A DNA stretch of 64,000 nucleotides from Anaerosolibacter sp. (lineage in GTDB: Bacteria; Bacillota; Clostridia; Peptostreptococcales; Thermotaleaceae). The notes under the pieces are model-generated. The model made no database searches, was not told where the DNA came from, and saw only the letters and a list, made by a program, of their open reading frames with translations. A program made the translations under genes and the position numbers. Where the stretch lies: assembly GCF_029240175.1 (NCBI RefSeq), contig NZ_JARBTM010000005.1, forward strand, positions 306,837 through 370,836, in the 5' to 3' direction. The first letter of the stretch is position 1; every line of letters starts with the position of its first letter. Shown one piece after another: positions 28,325 through 37,478 of the stretch.

Positions 28325-29410
28325 ATGAAAATAGCGAAGCATGGCGGCAATATATATGAAGTGGCACAAAAACTAGGAATTCAACCAACAGAGATACTAG
28401 ATTTTAGTGCAAATATTAATCCCTTGGGTGTGCCAGCCAGTTTTAGGAAGGCCCTCATTGAGAATATTTCCATGATTGAGAACTATCCCGATCCAAACTA
28501 TGAACAATTGATAGACGGGATGAGCAAATATCATCAAATTAGTCCTAGCTGTATTACTGTGGGAAATGGTGCAACGGAGATTATTTTTTCAATCATATCA
28601 GCATTAAAGCCAAAGAATGCTTTAATCCTTGCGCCAACCTTTGCAGAGTATGAAAGAGCTCTGATGAAGGCAAATTGTGAAGTGCACAGTTATCGGCTGA
28701 AAGAAGAACTGGATTTTACTGTGGATGAGGGGTTTTTAAAGGCATTAGATGATAGCATTGATATGGTCATCCTTTGCAATCCCAACAATCCTACAGGGCA
28801 GATGATCGATTCGGAAATGATGGAGCTGATTTTAGATAAGTGTAGAGAGCTTCGGATTAATTTGATAATCGACGAAGCTTTTAATGAGTTTTTAGATTGC
28901 CCAGAGGAAAGAAGCATGATCTCTCACATTGAGAGTTATAAAAATCTCTATATTATTCGATCGCTGACAAAGTTTTTTGCTCTTCCTGGTTTACGGATCG
29001 GGTATGGAATTTCCGGAAATCAGGATGTCTTACAAAAGATTGCCAGTGGGAAAGAACCATGGACAATTAATAGCTTCGCAGCATTGGCAGGAGAGATCGT
29101 GGTGGAGGATCATGAATATATCGATAACAGCAAGAATTGGATCAATAGGGAAAGAGAGTTCCTATTTAAGGGTCTTCAAAATATTTCCCAGATCAAGGTC
29201 TATAAACCGGAAGCAAATTATATTTTTCTAAGAGTAGTGGATGATTCCCATATATCATTACAAGATAAGCTTTTAGAAAAGCGTATTTTGATTCGAAGCT
29301 GTGGGAACTATGAAAATTTGGACGGCACTTATTATAGAGTTGCCATTAAAGATAGAGATGCCAATGAAAAGTTATTACAAGCATTAAGAGAGGTATTTTA
29401 TGAGAATTAA
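28325..29410 (+). CDS. cobD: L-threonine-O-3-phosphate decarboxylase
   Basis: This PLP enzyme is related to histidinol-phosphate aminotransferases. It decarboxylates phosphothreonine to aminopropanol phosphate for CbiB. The PLP lysine falls at K216 in SLTKFFALPGLRIGYG, the same number as in Salmonella CobD. The DFSANINPLG N-terminus is also typical. Start at ATG 28325 (361 aa) after AAGGGGTGAG. An aminotransferase role is possible from fold alone, but cbiB before it and a threonine kinase after it argue for CobD. Confidence 0.92.
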   Translation: MKIAKHGGNIYEVAQKLGIQPTEILDFSANINPLGVPASFRKALIENISMIENYPDPNYEQLIDGMSKYHQISPSCITVGNGATEIIFSIISALKPKNALILAPTFAEYERALMKANCEVHSYRLKEELDFTVDEGFLKALDDSIDMVILCNPNNPTGQMIDSEMMELILDKCRELRINLIIDEAFNEFLDCPEERSMISHIESYKNLYIIRSLTKFFALPGLRIGYGISGNQDVLQKIASGKEPWTINSFAALAGEIVVEDHEYIDNSKNWINREREFLFKGLQNISQIKVYKPEANYIFLRVVDDSHISLQDKLLEKRILIRSCGNYENLDGTYYRVAIKDRDANEKLLQALREVFYEN

Positions 29411-30281
29411 AGCCAGATGCCCTGCTTCCTGTGGAGAGCTGCTTCAAGGCATGATTGGAACCAATGAAAAACTGATCTCCTATCCCGTAGATATATTTTC
29501 CCAGGTGGTCATTGAAGAAAGGAAAAACCCGAAGCGAGACATGGGACGAAAAAAAGCGATAGAAGCCATGTATAAGACCCTTGCTTATTTTGGTGAATCC
29601 CAGGAGACAGGGGATTCGCTCTCCATAGAAATTCAGTCTGATATTCCCATTGCCAAGGGGATGGCAAGCAGTACTGCAGATATTGCTGCCACTGCCGCTG
29701 CCACAGCAGCTTTACTTGGTAAAAGATTAGAGGGAGATACTCTGGCAAAAATTTGTGTGAGTATTGAACCAACAGATAGTACCATTTATGAAGGATTAAC
29801 CCTATTCGATCATCTGAGAGGCATAAGATTAGAAAGCTTTGACTGGAATCCAGAGGTGGATGTACTCATATTGGAATCAGACCATGTCTTAGATACCCAG
29901 GTGTTTAGAAAATCTGATTATTCCAAGGAAAGAATGGAGGTACAGCCTCGAGTGGAGGAAGCTTTTCGTACATTTAAGGAAGGTGCATTGAAAAAAGACC
30001 TATCCTTACTGGGGATGGCTGCCACCATAAGCGCTTTGGCAAACCAGAGAATTCTGCCAAAGAATCAATTGGAAGAAATCATCGAAACAGCGAATCAATA
30101 TGGATGTCTAGGGGTAAATGTGGCCCACAGCGGTACCGTTGTTGGTATTCTGATGGAAAGAGACAAGACAGATTTACAGCAAATAAAAGAAGCATTGAAA
30201 ACTAAGAATATTTTTCAACATTATCACAAGGTATATTGTACCCGTATGATTCACGGCGGTGTACGCATTATAGAAGAATAA
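29400..30281 (+). CDS. pduX: L-threonine kinase (PduX-like GHMP kinase)
   Basis: PduX makes O-phospho-L-threonine from threonine and ATP, the substrate of CobD. This 293-aa GHMP kinase has the PduX N-terminus CPASCGELLQG. Its ATP loop is IPIAKGMASSTADIAA at about 79-94. It overlaps cobD by 11 nt. The neighbours and the N-terminal motif together separate it from homoserine kinase. Confidence 0.9.
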   Translation: MRIKARCPASCGELLQGMIGTNEKLISYPVDIFSQVVIEERKNPKRDMGRKKAIEAMYKTLAYFGESQETGDSLSIEIQSDIPIAKGMASSTADIAATAAATAALLGKRLEGDTLAKICVSIEPTDSTIYEGLTLFDHLRGIRLESFDWNPEVDVLILESDHVLDTQVFRKSDYSKERMEVQPRVEEAFRTFKEGALKKDLSLLGMAATISALANQRILPKNQLEEIIETANQYGCLGVNVAHSGTVVGILMERDKTDLQQIKEALKTKNIFQHYHKVYCTRMIHGGVRIIEE

Positions 30282-30296
30282 GGAGGACGAAGAAAA

Positions 30297-30668
30297 ATGA
30301 AAAAAGCATTGTTTGTATTAGGTCATGGAAGTCAGGCAGCAGAAGCTGATTCTATTTTTGAGCAAATCGTAGAAATGGTAAAGGGATTGACATCCTTTGA
30401 ATTAGTGGGAATGGGGTCTTTACAGATATCAAAGCCAAGCTTTGAAGAGGGTATTGCAGCTTTAATTGAAAAGGGAGCAGAGCAAGTAATCATTGTGCCG
30501 ATGTTCATATTTAAAGGAAACCATGTGAAATTTGATATCCCAGAAAAATTGGTGGAATTAAAAGAACAATTTTCTAACGTGACATTTACCATGGCAAATC
30601 ATATCGGTGCGGATGAACGTATTGCCATGATTATAGAGGAAAGAGCGAAGGAGGCTGTCGGCGCATAA
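30297..30668 (+). CDS. cbiX: Sirohydrochlorin cobaltochelatase, short form
   Basis: CbiX inserts Co2+ into sirohydrochlorin, the committing step of anaerobic cobalamin synthesis. At 123 aa this is the short CbiX(S) type, which works as a homodimer. The two metal-binding histidines are H10 (LGHGS) and H76 (KGNHVKFD), the arrangement known from archaeal CbiX(S). It begins 15 bp after pduX behind AAGGAGG and overlaps cbiC by 1 nt. Confidence 0.93.
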   Translation: MKKALFVLGHGSQAAEADSIFEQIVEMVKGLTSFELVGMGSLQISKPSFEEGIAALIEKGAEQVIIVPMFIFKGNHVKFDIPEKLVELKEQFSNVTFTMANHIGADERIAMIIEERAKEAVGA

Positions 30669-31291
30669 TGAGCGATTATATCAAGGTGCCCCATGAGATT
30701 GAGGAAAGAAGTTTTGAAATCATAACGGAAGAATTAGGGGAGAGGACGTTTCCAGAAGAAATTGGCAAGATTATTAAAAGAATTATTCATACCACAGCAG
30801 ATTTCCAATATGCAGATATTACGGTGATTTCACCGACAGCCATCCAATCGGCAAAGGAAGCTATTGGTAAGGGCGTGAATATTGTAACGGATACTCAGAT
30901 GGCAAAGTCTGGAATCAACAAAATGCGTTTAAAAAAGTATGGCGGAGATGTACACTGCTTCATATCCGATGAGGATGTGGCATTACGTGCAAAAGAGAAA
31001 GGGATTACCCGGGCAATGGTCTCTATGGAAAAGGCAGTAGCAGATGAAAAGAACCAAATCTTTGTTATAGGAAATGCACCAACAGCTCTATTTGAATTAA
31101 AGCGGCATATCGAAGAAGGCACAGTGAAGCCTGCCCTTGTGGTGGGTGTACCTGTGGGATTTGTAGGTGCTGCAGAATCCAAAGAAGCCCTAGAAGCATT
31201 AGAGGTGCCTTATATATTAACGAGAGGGAGAAAGGGCGGAAGTACCGTAGCCGCTGCCATCGTCAATGCGATACTGTATATGATGGAGTAG
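30668..31291 (+). CDS. cbiC: Cobalt-precorrin-8 methylmutase
   Basis: CbiC moves the C11 methyl group to C12, giving cobyrinic acid. The length of 207 aa is typical. The catalytic histidine is H41 in RIIHTTADFQY, at the place of H43 in CobH. The late GVPVGFVGAAESKE motif is a family hallmark. It is tightly linked to cbiX on its left and lies 16 bp before cbiD. Confidence 0.95.
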   Translation: MSDYIKVPHEIEERSFEIITEELGERTFPEEIGKIIKRIIHTTADFQYADITVISPTAIQSAKEAIGKGVNIVTDTQMAKSGINKMRLKKYGGDVHCFISDEDVALRAKEKGITRAMVSMEKAVADEKNQIFVIGNAPTALFELKRHIEEGTVKPALVVGVPVGFVGAAESKEALEALEVPYILTRGRKGGSTVAAAIVNAILYMME

Positions 31292-31307
31292 GAAAAGAGG
31301 GTTATCT

Positions 31308-32429
31308 ATGTTAGAAAGATACATCATAAAAGATGGCAAAAAGATGAGGTATGGCTATACCACAGGGTCCTGTGCTGCTGCGGCTGCCAAGGCCGCTGCC
31401 ATCATGGCCTTGGAGGGTAAAGAAATCGAAAGGGTATCCATCGATACACCAAAGGGATGGAACTTAGATCTAAAAGTTGAGACATGTTCATTTGGAGATC
31501 ATCATGGGGCATGTGCCATCAAAAAGGATGGTGGCGATGATCCTGATAATACCCATGGTATTCTCATAGAAGCCAGCTGTGAAATTCTTGATGGATATGG
31601 GATCGAGATAAAGGGTGGAAAGGGTGTTGGCATAGTGACCAAGCCAGGTCTTCAGGTTTCTCCAGGTCAGCCGGCCATTAACCCGATTCCCAGAAAAATG
31701 ATTCTTCAAGAGGTTTCACAAGTACTGCCAGCGGGCAAAGGTGCTGTGATTACCATTTCTGTACCCCAAGGGGAAGAAATTGCGAAGAAAACCTTTAATC
31801 CAAGACTTGGAATCGTAGGCGGCATATCGATTCTAGGCACCTCAGGAATCGTGGAGCCTATGTCAGAAGAAGCCTTTAAGGATTCCCTTGCCTTGGAGAT
31901 AAGCGTTGCAGCCAAGGAAGGAAAAGAACGATTGATTTTGGTTCCTGGCAATTATGGAAGAGATATCGCCATTGATCACTATGGCTTACATAAAGATACC
32001 ATTATAAAAACCAGCAATTTCGTCGGATTTATGCTGGAAAAATGTGTTGAGCATGGCATCAAGCAGGTATTAATGATTGGACATCTAGGGAAGTTTGTGA
32101 AGCTGGCTGGTGGTATATTCCATACACACAGTAAGGTAGCCGATGGCCGGATTGAGATTCTGGCAGCAAACCTAGGGCTATTGGGTGCGAGACAGCCTGT
32201 CATAGAAGAGCTTTTTCAGTGTGTAACCACTGAGGCGGCAATGGAAATCATAGAACGAGAAGGGTATCACTCAGTTTATGACTTGTTATGCCAAAAAGCA
32301 GAGCAAAAGGCAGAACAACATGTATTTGAGCAATTGGAGATTGGCATTGTGATGTTTTCAATGGATAAAAAAATCCTCGGACTAGGGAACAATGCAAAAA
32401 GATTGGTGGAGGAATTTAAGAATGAATAA
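31308..32429 (+). CDS. cbiD: Cobalt-precorrin-5B C1-methyltransferase
   Basis: CbiD methylates C1 of cobalt-precorrin-5B and is specific to the anaerobic route. The 373-aa protein has the N-terminal YGYTTGSCAAAAAKAA and KDGGDDPDNTHG motifs of the family. It is not a member of the canonical SAM methyltransferase group that includes CbiE/F/L. It overlaps cbiE by 8 nt. Confidence 0.95.
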   Translation: MLERYIIKDGKKMRYGYTTGSCAAAAAKAAAIMALEGKEIERVSIDTPKGWNLDLKVETCSFGDHHGACAIKKDGGDDPDNTHGILIEASCEILDGYGIEIKGGKGVGIVTKPGLQVSPGQPAINPIPRKMILQEVSQVLPAGKGAVITISVPQGEEIAKKTFNPRLGIVGGISILGTSGIVEPMSEEAFKDSLALEISVAAKEGKERLILVPGNYGRDIAIDHYGLHKDTIIKTSNFVGFMLEKCVEHGIKQVLMIGHLGKFVKLAGGIFHTHSKVADGRIEILAANLGLLGARQPVIEELFQCVTTEAAMEIIEREGYHSVYDLLCQKAEQKAEQHVFEQLEIGIVMFSMDKKILGLGNNAKRLVEEFKNE

Positions 32430-33045
32430 GGTCTACGTATTGGGAATGGGTCCTGGAAATAAGGAGTATATCCTGCCGATTACGACGCGGATTATTGAAG
32501 ATTGCGATGTGCTAATTGGCGGTAAGCGAAATTTACAATACTATGAGGACCTGGGAAAAGAAATTCTTTATATTCATTCGGACTTGGCAAGTATTATGGA
32601 TTTTGTAGTAGAAAATCGAGACCATAAAAAAATTGCTTTTCTTCTATCTGGCGATACTGGATTTTATAGTATGTTGGAGTATATAAAAAAGCATATGGAT
32701 GCCTCAGATTTAGAAGTGATACCTGGCATCAGCTCTTTTCAATATTTGATGGCTAAAATTGGGGAACCTTGGCAAAATGCATATGTGGGTAGCCTTCATG
32801 GAAGAACCTGCAACTTTATTGAGATCATACAGCACTATGAAAAGGCGGTATTTTTGACAGATCATAAGTATTCGCCCCAGCAGATTGCCAAGGAGCTACT
32901 GGCTCATAAGATAGGAAACAAGAGAATGGTGGTTGGTGAAAACCTATCCTATGACAATGAAAGAATTACGATATATAAACCTGAAGAAATCGTGGATATT
33001 CCAAAATTTGATATGGCAGTGGTGGTGATTATGAATGACGAATAA
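32422..33045 (+). CDS. cbiE: Cobalt-precorrin-7 C5-methyltransferase
   Basis: CbiE methylates C5. It is a tetrapyrrole methylase of 207 aa with VLGMGPGNKEYI at the N-terminus and LLSGDTGFYSM further in. The frame is open from 32392, but GGTGGAGGA at 32405-32413 indicates ATG 32422, inside the end of cbiD. CbiT follows as a separate gene with an 11-nt overlap. In aerobic CobL the two are fused. Confidence 0.94.
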   Translation: MNKVYVLGMGPGNKEYILPITTRIIEDCDVLIGGKRNLQYYEDLGKEILYIHSDLASIMDFVVENRDHKKIAFLLSGDTGFYSMLEYIKKHMDASDLEVIPGISSFQYLMAKIGEPWQNAYVGSLHGRTCNFIEIIQHYEKAVFLTDHKYSPQQIAKELLAHKIGNKRMVVGENLSYDNERITIYKPEEIVDIPKFDMAVVVIMNDE

Positions 33046-33652
33046 ATGGGTATATAGAACACCGGGTATTCCTGATGATGCATTTGTTAGGGGAAAGGTG
33101 CCCATGACAAAGGAAGAAGTAAGGGCAGTAACCATTTCAAAACTACGGCTGAGGGATAACCATATTGTTGTGGATGTAGGAGCCGGCACAGGATCCATTG
33201 CCATTGAAGCTGCCCATATCTGTACCAATGGGAAGGTCATTGCCATCGAAAGAAATGAAGAAGGTATTCAATTGATTCAAGAAAACTGTAATCAGTTTCA
33301 GGTTGAGATGGAGGTTATCCATGGGAATGCAGCAGAAAAGCTGAAGAGTATTCCCAGCTTCGACCGTGTAATCATCGGCGGAAGCGGCGGAGAATTAGGA
33401 GAGGTTATGGCTCTCTGTTATGAAAGGCTGACACTGGGAGGGCGAGTCGTTGTCAATAGTATCACTGTAGAAACCTTGTATGAGTCTATCAAATTCTTAG
33501 AAAGTACTGGCTTTGTAGAGATCGACGTTGTATCAGTGAGCGTTGCAAGAGGGAGAAAGGCTGGAAGATATACCCTCATGGAGGCTTTAAACCCGATCTA
33601 TATTGTCTCTGCTGAAAAAAGGCACGAAAAGCAAATGGAGGAATTAAAATGA
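33035..33652 (+). CDS. cbiT: Cobalt-precorrin-6B C15-methyltransferase (decarboxylating)
   Basis: CbiT methylates C15 and removes the acetate carboxyl at C12. It is a Rossmann-type SAM methyltransferase of 205 aa with motif I VVDVGAGTGSIAIEAA near residue 48. It overlaps cbiE by 11 nt and cbiL by 4 nt. Confidence 0.94.
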   Translation: MTNKWVYRTPGIPDDAFVRGKVPMTKEEVRAVTISKLRLRDNHIVVDVGAGTGSIAIEAAHICTNGKVIAIERNEEGIQLIQENCNQFQVEMEVIHGNAAEKLKSIPSFDRVIIGGSGGELGEVMALCYERLTLGGRVVVNSITVETLYESIKFLESTGFVEIDVVSVSVARGRKAGRYTLMEALNPIYIVSAEKRHEKQMEELK

Positions 33653-34356
33653 ATGGAAAATTTTATGGCCTTGGGGTAGGGCCTGGAGATCCAGAATTAA
33701 TTACCCTTAAGGCTGTACATATATTAAATGCTGCCGATATTATCATTGCTCCCGAAACTGTCAAGGGGAAGGGCAGCGTTGCTTATGACATCATCAAAGG
33801 GCATGTACAAGATCAAAGCAAAGTTGTTTTTCAGGTTTTTCCGATGACCTATGATAGTAAGGAACTGGATGACAGCTGGACTCGCAATATGGAGGAAATC
33901 CTAACCTTTCTATATGAAGGTAAGAATGTAGCCTTTATTACCTTAGGAGATCCTATGGTATATAGCACCTATATATATGTGATGCGGCCTATTCGAGACA
34001 AAGGAATTGCTGTTGAGACTGTTCCCGGCATCACCTCCTTCTGTGCAGCGGCAAGCAGGTTAGGAATTCCTCTTTCTGAAGGCAATGAAACCATTGCCAT
34101 AGTCCCTGCTGCATACCAGTGTGAGCAGATTGATGATATCCTTCATCTTGCTGACAATGTAATATTGATGAAGCCTTCCAGAGGGTTTGATAACACCGTT
34201 AAAAAGCTGGAAGAACATGATCTTTTAGAGAATACGGTTTTGATTACGAAATGTGGCCACGAAGATGAAAAAATATCCTATGATGTGAAAACCTTAGTAG
34301 GAGAGAAGATTGATTATCTATCTATGCTGATTGCAAAAAAAGGGAGGCAAAAATAA
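33649..34356 (+). CDS. cbiL: Cobalt-precorrin-2 C20-methyltransferase
   Basis: CbiL makes cobalt-precorrin-3. The 235-aa tetrapyrrole methylase shows GLGVGPGDPELITLKA at the N-terminus and FITLGDPMVYSTY, the CbiL/CobI form of the SAM-binding motif. It shares 1 nt with cbiF. Confidence 0.94.
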   Translation: MNGKFYGLGVGPGDPELITLKAVHILNAADIIIAPETVKGKGSVAYDIIKGHVQDQSKVVFQVFPMTYDSKELDDSWTRNMEEILTFLYEGKNVAFITLGDPMVYSTYIYVMRPIRDKGIAVETVPGITSFCAAASRLGIPLSEGNETIAIVPAAYQCEQIDDILHLADNVILMKPSRGFDNTVKKLEEHDLLENTVLITKCGHEDEKISYDVKTLVGEKIDYLSMLIAKKGRQK

Positions 34357-35111
34357 TGGTATATTTTATAGGTGCAGGACCTGGAGATCCAGAATTAATT
34401 ACCGTTAAAGGACAGAGAATTGTAAAAGAAGCAGACATCATTATTTATGCAGGCTCCTTAGTGAATAAGGCAATCATTGATTGTAGAAGAGAGGACGCAG
34501 AGGTTCATAATAGTGCGTCCATGACCTTAGAAGAAGTGATTGAAGTGATGGAAAGAGGCATAGACCAAGGGAAGCTTGTAGCCAGGGTTCATACGGGAGA
34601 TCCAAGTATTTATGGTGCCATTCGGGAGCAAATGGATATATTGGATGAAAAGGGAATCTCCTATGAGGTGATTCCAGGGGTAAGTTCTTTTGTTGGCTCT
34701 GCTGCTGCCATTAAAAAAGAGTTTACGCTGCCAGGGATAACCCAGACGGTTATTCTTACGAGAATGGAAGGCCGAACCGATGTGCCTGAAAAGGAAAATC
34801 TTGAAAAGTTGGCACAACACAGGGCGTCCATGTGCATTTTCCTATCGGTGCATATGATCGATGATGTGGTAAAGAATTTAGCTGTACACTACCCTATGAC
34901 TACGCCTATCGCAGTGGTGCAGAAAGCTACGTGGGAGGATCAGAAAATTGTCTTGGGTACCTTAGCAGATATTGGTGACAAGGTTAGGGAAGCAGGAATC
35001 AACAAAACTGCTCAGATTATGGTGGGGGATTTCCTAGGAAATACCTATGAAAAATCAAAGTTGTATGATAAGGATTTCAGTCATGAATTTAGGAGTGCGA
35101 AGAATGAGTAA
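34356..35111 (+). CDS. cbiF: Cobalt-precorrin-4 C11-methyltransferase
   Basis: CbiF methylates C11. It is a 251-aa tetrapyrrole methylase with FIGAGPGDPELITVKG, a GSLVN segment and RVHTGDPSIYGAIREQ, which are CbiF/CobM features. Its stop codon lies inside cbiG (8-nt overlap). Confidence 0.95.
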   Translation: MVYFIGAGPGDPELITVKGQRIVKEADIIIYAGSLVNKAIIDCRREDAEVHNSASMTLEEVIEVMERGIDQGKLVARVHTGDPSIYGAIREQMDILDEKGISYEVIPGVSSFVGSAAAIKKEFTLPGITQTVILTRMEGRTDVPEKENLEKLAQHRASMCIFLSVHMIDDVVKNLAVHYPMTTPIAVVQKATWEDQKIVLGTLADIGDKVREAGINKTAQIMVGDFLGNTYEKSKLYDKDFSHEFRSAKNE

Positions 35112-36174
35112 AGCAATCATTACACTGACTCGGGGCGGATTCGACTTGGGGAAGCGATTGCAGCAGATGTTGAAGGACAGTACCTTGTATGTGAATGAAA
35201 AATTCGAAGCAGAGGATGCTGGGATTCAAAAAATAGAAAAGAATATAACAGCTTTTGTAGGAGAAATCTTTCATCAATATGATTGTTTAATTTTCATCAT
35301 GGCAGCAGGAATTGTTGTAAGGGCTATTGCTCCTTATATTCAGGATAAAAAAACGGATCCGGCAGTAATTGTTTTGGATGAAAAGGGAAAAAATGTAATT
35401 AGCCTTCTGTCAGGCCATCTTGGCGGAGCCAATGAATATACCCTTGAGATTGCAGAATTGCTGAGAAGTAACCCTGTGATTACCACAGCATCGGATATTA
35501 ATGAATCCATCGCTGTAGATACCCTAGCCATGGCATTGAATTGTGCCATAGAAGACTATAACGATGCTACGAAAATAACAGCCCATATTGTAAATGGTGA
35601 GCGGGTAGGTATCCAAACGGATATCCCAATACTGCTTCCTTTCCCAGAAAATCTAGCCATAGCAGATGAAAAAAAAGTAGAGAATGAAAAATACAAAGGT
35701 ATGATATATATAACAGAGAGACAAGTTAAGAAGGATCCTAATAAGGACCAGGTGATTCTAAGACCTAAAAGAATTGTCCTGGGTATTGGATGTAGAAAGG
35801 GAAAAACCGAAGAAGATATTCTGAATGCCATTCATACTGCTTTAGAAGGTTTAAACATTCATCCTTTATCCATAAAGCACATTGCTACAGTGGATGTGAA
35901 GAAGAATGAACCAGGATTGGTTGGTGCAGTGAAAACATTGGGTGTTCCTTTAGTCGTAGTAAATAGGGAAAGGATCGCAGCTGTAGAAAATGAATTTAAT
36001 CGTTCGGAATTTGTGGAAAAAACCATTGGTGTAGGCTCCGTATGTGAGCCGGTGGCCATGTTGAGTTGTAATAGCGGTATTTGGCTTCAAAGAAAAACTG
36101 CTTATGATGGCATCACGATTGCAGTAATGAGAGAAGGTGGCGTTGAATATGGAAATTATTGTGGTAGGAATTAA
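35104..36174 (+). CDS. cbiG: Cobalt-precorrin-5A hydrolase
   Basis: CbiG opens the delta-lactone of cobalt-precorrin-5A and releases the C2 fragment as acetaldehyde. The family core AAGIVVRAIAPYIQDK and SLLSGHLGGANEYT is present. The C-terminal CbiG domain begins LGIGCRKG. TTAGGAG at 35089-35095 and the usual N-terminus point to ATG 35104 (356 aa), so the longer frame from 35047 is not used. Its end overlaps hemA. Confidence 0.94.
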   Translation: MSKAIITLTRGGFDLGKRLQQMLKDSTLYVNEKFEAEDAGIQKIEKNITAFVGEIFHQYDCLIFIMAAGIVVRAIAPYIQDKKTDPAVIVLDEKGKNVISLLSGHLGGANEYTLEIAELLRSNPVITTASDINESIAVDTLAMALNCAIEDYNDATKITAHIVNGERVGIQTDIPILLPFPENLAIADEKKVENEKYKGMIYITERQVKKDPNKDQVILRPKRIVLGIGCRKGKTEEDILNAIHTALEGLNIHPLSIKHIATVDVKKNEPGLVGAVKTLGVPLVVVNRERIAAVENEFNRSEFVEKTIGVGSVCEPVAMLSCNSGIWLQRKTAYDGITIAVMREGGVEYGNYCGRN

Positions 36175-37468
36175 CTATAAGCAATCACCTGTGGAAATAC
36201 GAGAAAAGGTGGCGTTCACAAAAAGTGATCTGGAAAAGGCTTATGGGGAATTTAAAGAAAATCATTTCATAAAAGAGGCGGTAATTCTTTCAACTTGTAA
36301 TCGTAGTGAAATCACAGCAGTAGCCGAGGATGTGGAGAAGGGTGTCCACGAGTTGGTAAAGTTTTACCATCAATTTTTCGGCTTACCAGAAGGAACCTTA
36401 ACGGAGCATCTTTTTATCAAAGCTTCTGACGATGCAGTAAAGCATATTTTTCATTTGGCAGCTGGATTGGACTCTTTGATTCTTGGGGAAGATCAGATAT
36501 TAGGCCAAGTAAGAGAAGCCCATGGTAATGCCAAGGCTTTAGGATGTACAGATACCATTTTGAATAAGCTTTATCGTGAGGCGATTACAACAGCAAAGAA
36601 AATTAAAAGAACCACGGCTATTTCTCAAAATTCTCTTTCTATAAGCTCCATTGCAGTAAAGTTTGTGGAGCAAATTTTTGGAGATTTGACGAATAAGCGG
36701 GTCATGGTGATTGGTGTAGGAAAAATGAGCAGAATCGCCATTGAGAATCTGATTTATAAAGGTGTCAAAGAAATCTATGTTACGAACCGCACCAAGGGTC
36801 ATGCTGTAGATTTATCAAAACGCTACAGCGAGGTGGGTGTCATCGATTTTCAAGATCGATATAAGATGATCTCTCAAACAGACATTATTATTACTTCTAC
36901 CAGTGCACCCCACTATGTATTAAAAAAAGAAATCTTTGAAAAAAATTTTGCTCAGGAAAACAAGCTATGTATTATTGATATTGCAGTACCTCGTGATGTT
37001 GATCCTGAGATCGGAAAAATACAAGATGTTTCCCTGTATGAACTGGATGATTTAAAAAGGGTATCTATGGAAAACATGGAGTCAAGGGTGGAAGCAGCCA
37101 AACATGCAGCGGAGATTATTATCGAAGAATGTATTAAGTTTGAAAATTGGTATCATTGTTTACCAGTTTTTCCGGTATTGGAGGCCCTAGCCCAATATAG
37201 AGAAGAAATTCTTGAAGAAGAAGTGAGGAGTTTGATGCCTCGTTTGGAACAGGCTTCTGAGAAAGATAAAGAACTGATTGAGATCGTCATGCGCAGCTTG
37301 ACGAAAAAAATCATTAGAAAACCTATACTTAACCTCAAACGGGCCGGTGAAGATCGTCAAGGTGAATTATATGCATCTGTGGCTGGTCAATTGTTTGGCA
37401 TAAATCAGTATAGCTGTAAACCAGGACCCTGTAGGGAATGCACAAAAATTTGCAGTAAAAACAGTTAG
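36149..37468 (+). CDS. hemA: Glutamyl-tRNA reductase with a four-cysteine tail
   Basis: HemA reduces glutamyl-tRNA to glutamate-1-semialdehyde, the entry to tetrapyrroles in the C5 pathway. The catalytic cysteine is C50 in LSTCNRSE. The NADPH domain begins VMVIGVGKM near 189 and the helical dimer domain follows. The start ATG 36149 (439 aa) follows AGAAGGTGG and overlaps cbiG by 26 nt. Oddly, the protein ends in CKPGPCRECTKICSKNS with cysteines at 423, 428, 431 and 435, beyond the usual dimerisation helix. This may bind a metal, an Fe-S cluster or a tetrapyrrole. That is inference. Confidence 0.94.
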   Translation: MEIIVVGINYKQSPVEIREKVAFTKSDLEKAYGEFKENHFIKEAVILSTCNRSEITAVAEDVEKGVHELVKFYHQFFGLPEGTLTEHLFIKASDDAVKHIFHLAAGLDSLILGEDQILGQVREAHGNAKALGCTDTILNKLYREAITTAKKIKRTTAISQNSLSISSIAVKFVEQIFGDLTNKRVMVIGVGKMSRIAIENLIYKGVKEIYVTNRTKGHAVDLSKRYSEVGVIDFQDRYKMISQTDIIITSTSAPHYVLKKEIFEKNFAQENKLCIIDIAVPRDVDPEIGKIQDVSLYELDDLKRVSMENMESRVEAAKHAAEIIIEECIKFENWYHCLPVFPVLEALAQYREEILEEEVRSLMPRLEQASEKDKELIEIVMRSLTKKIIRKPILNLKRAGEDRQGELYASVAGQLFGINQYSCKPGPCRECTKICSKNS

Positions 37469-37478
37469 GGGGAAAAAA

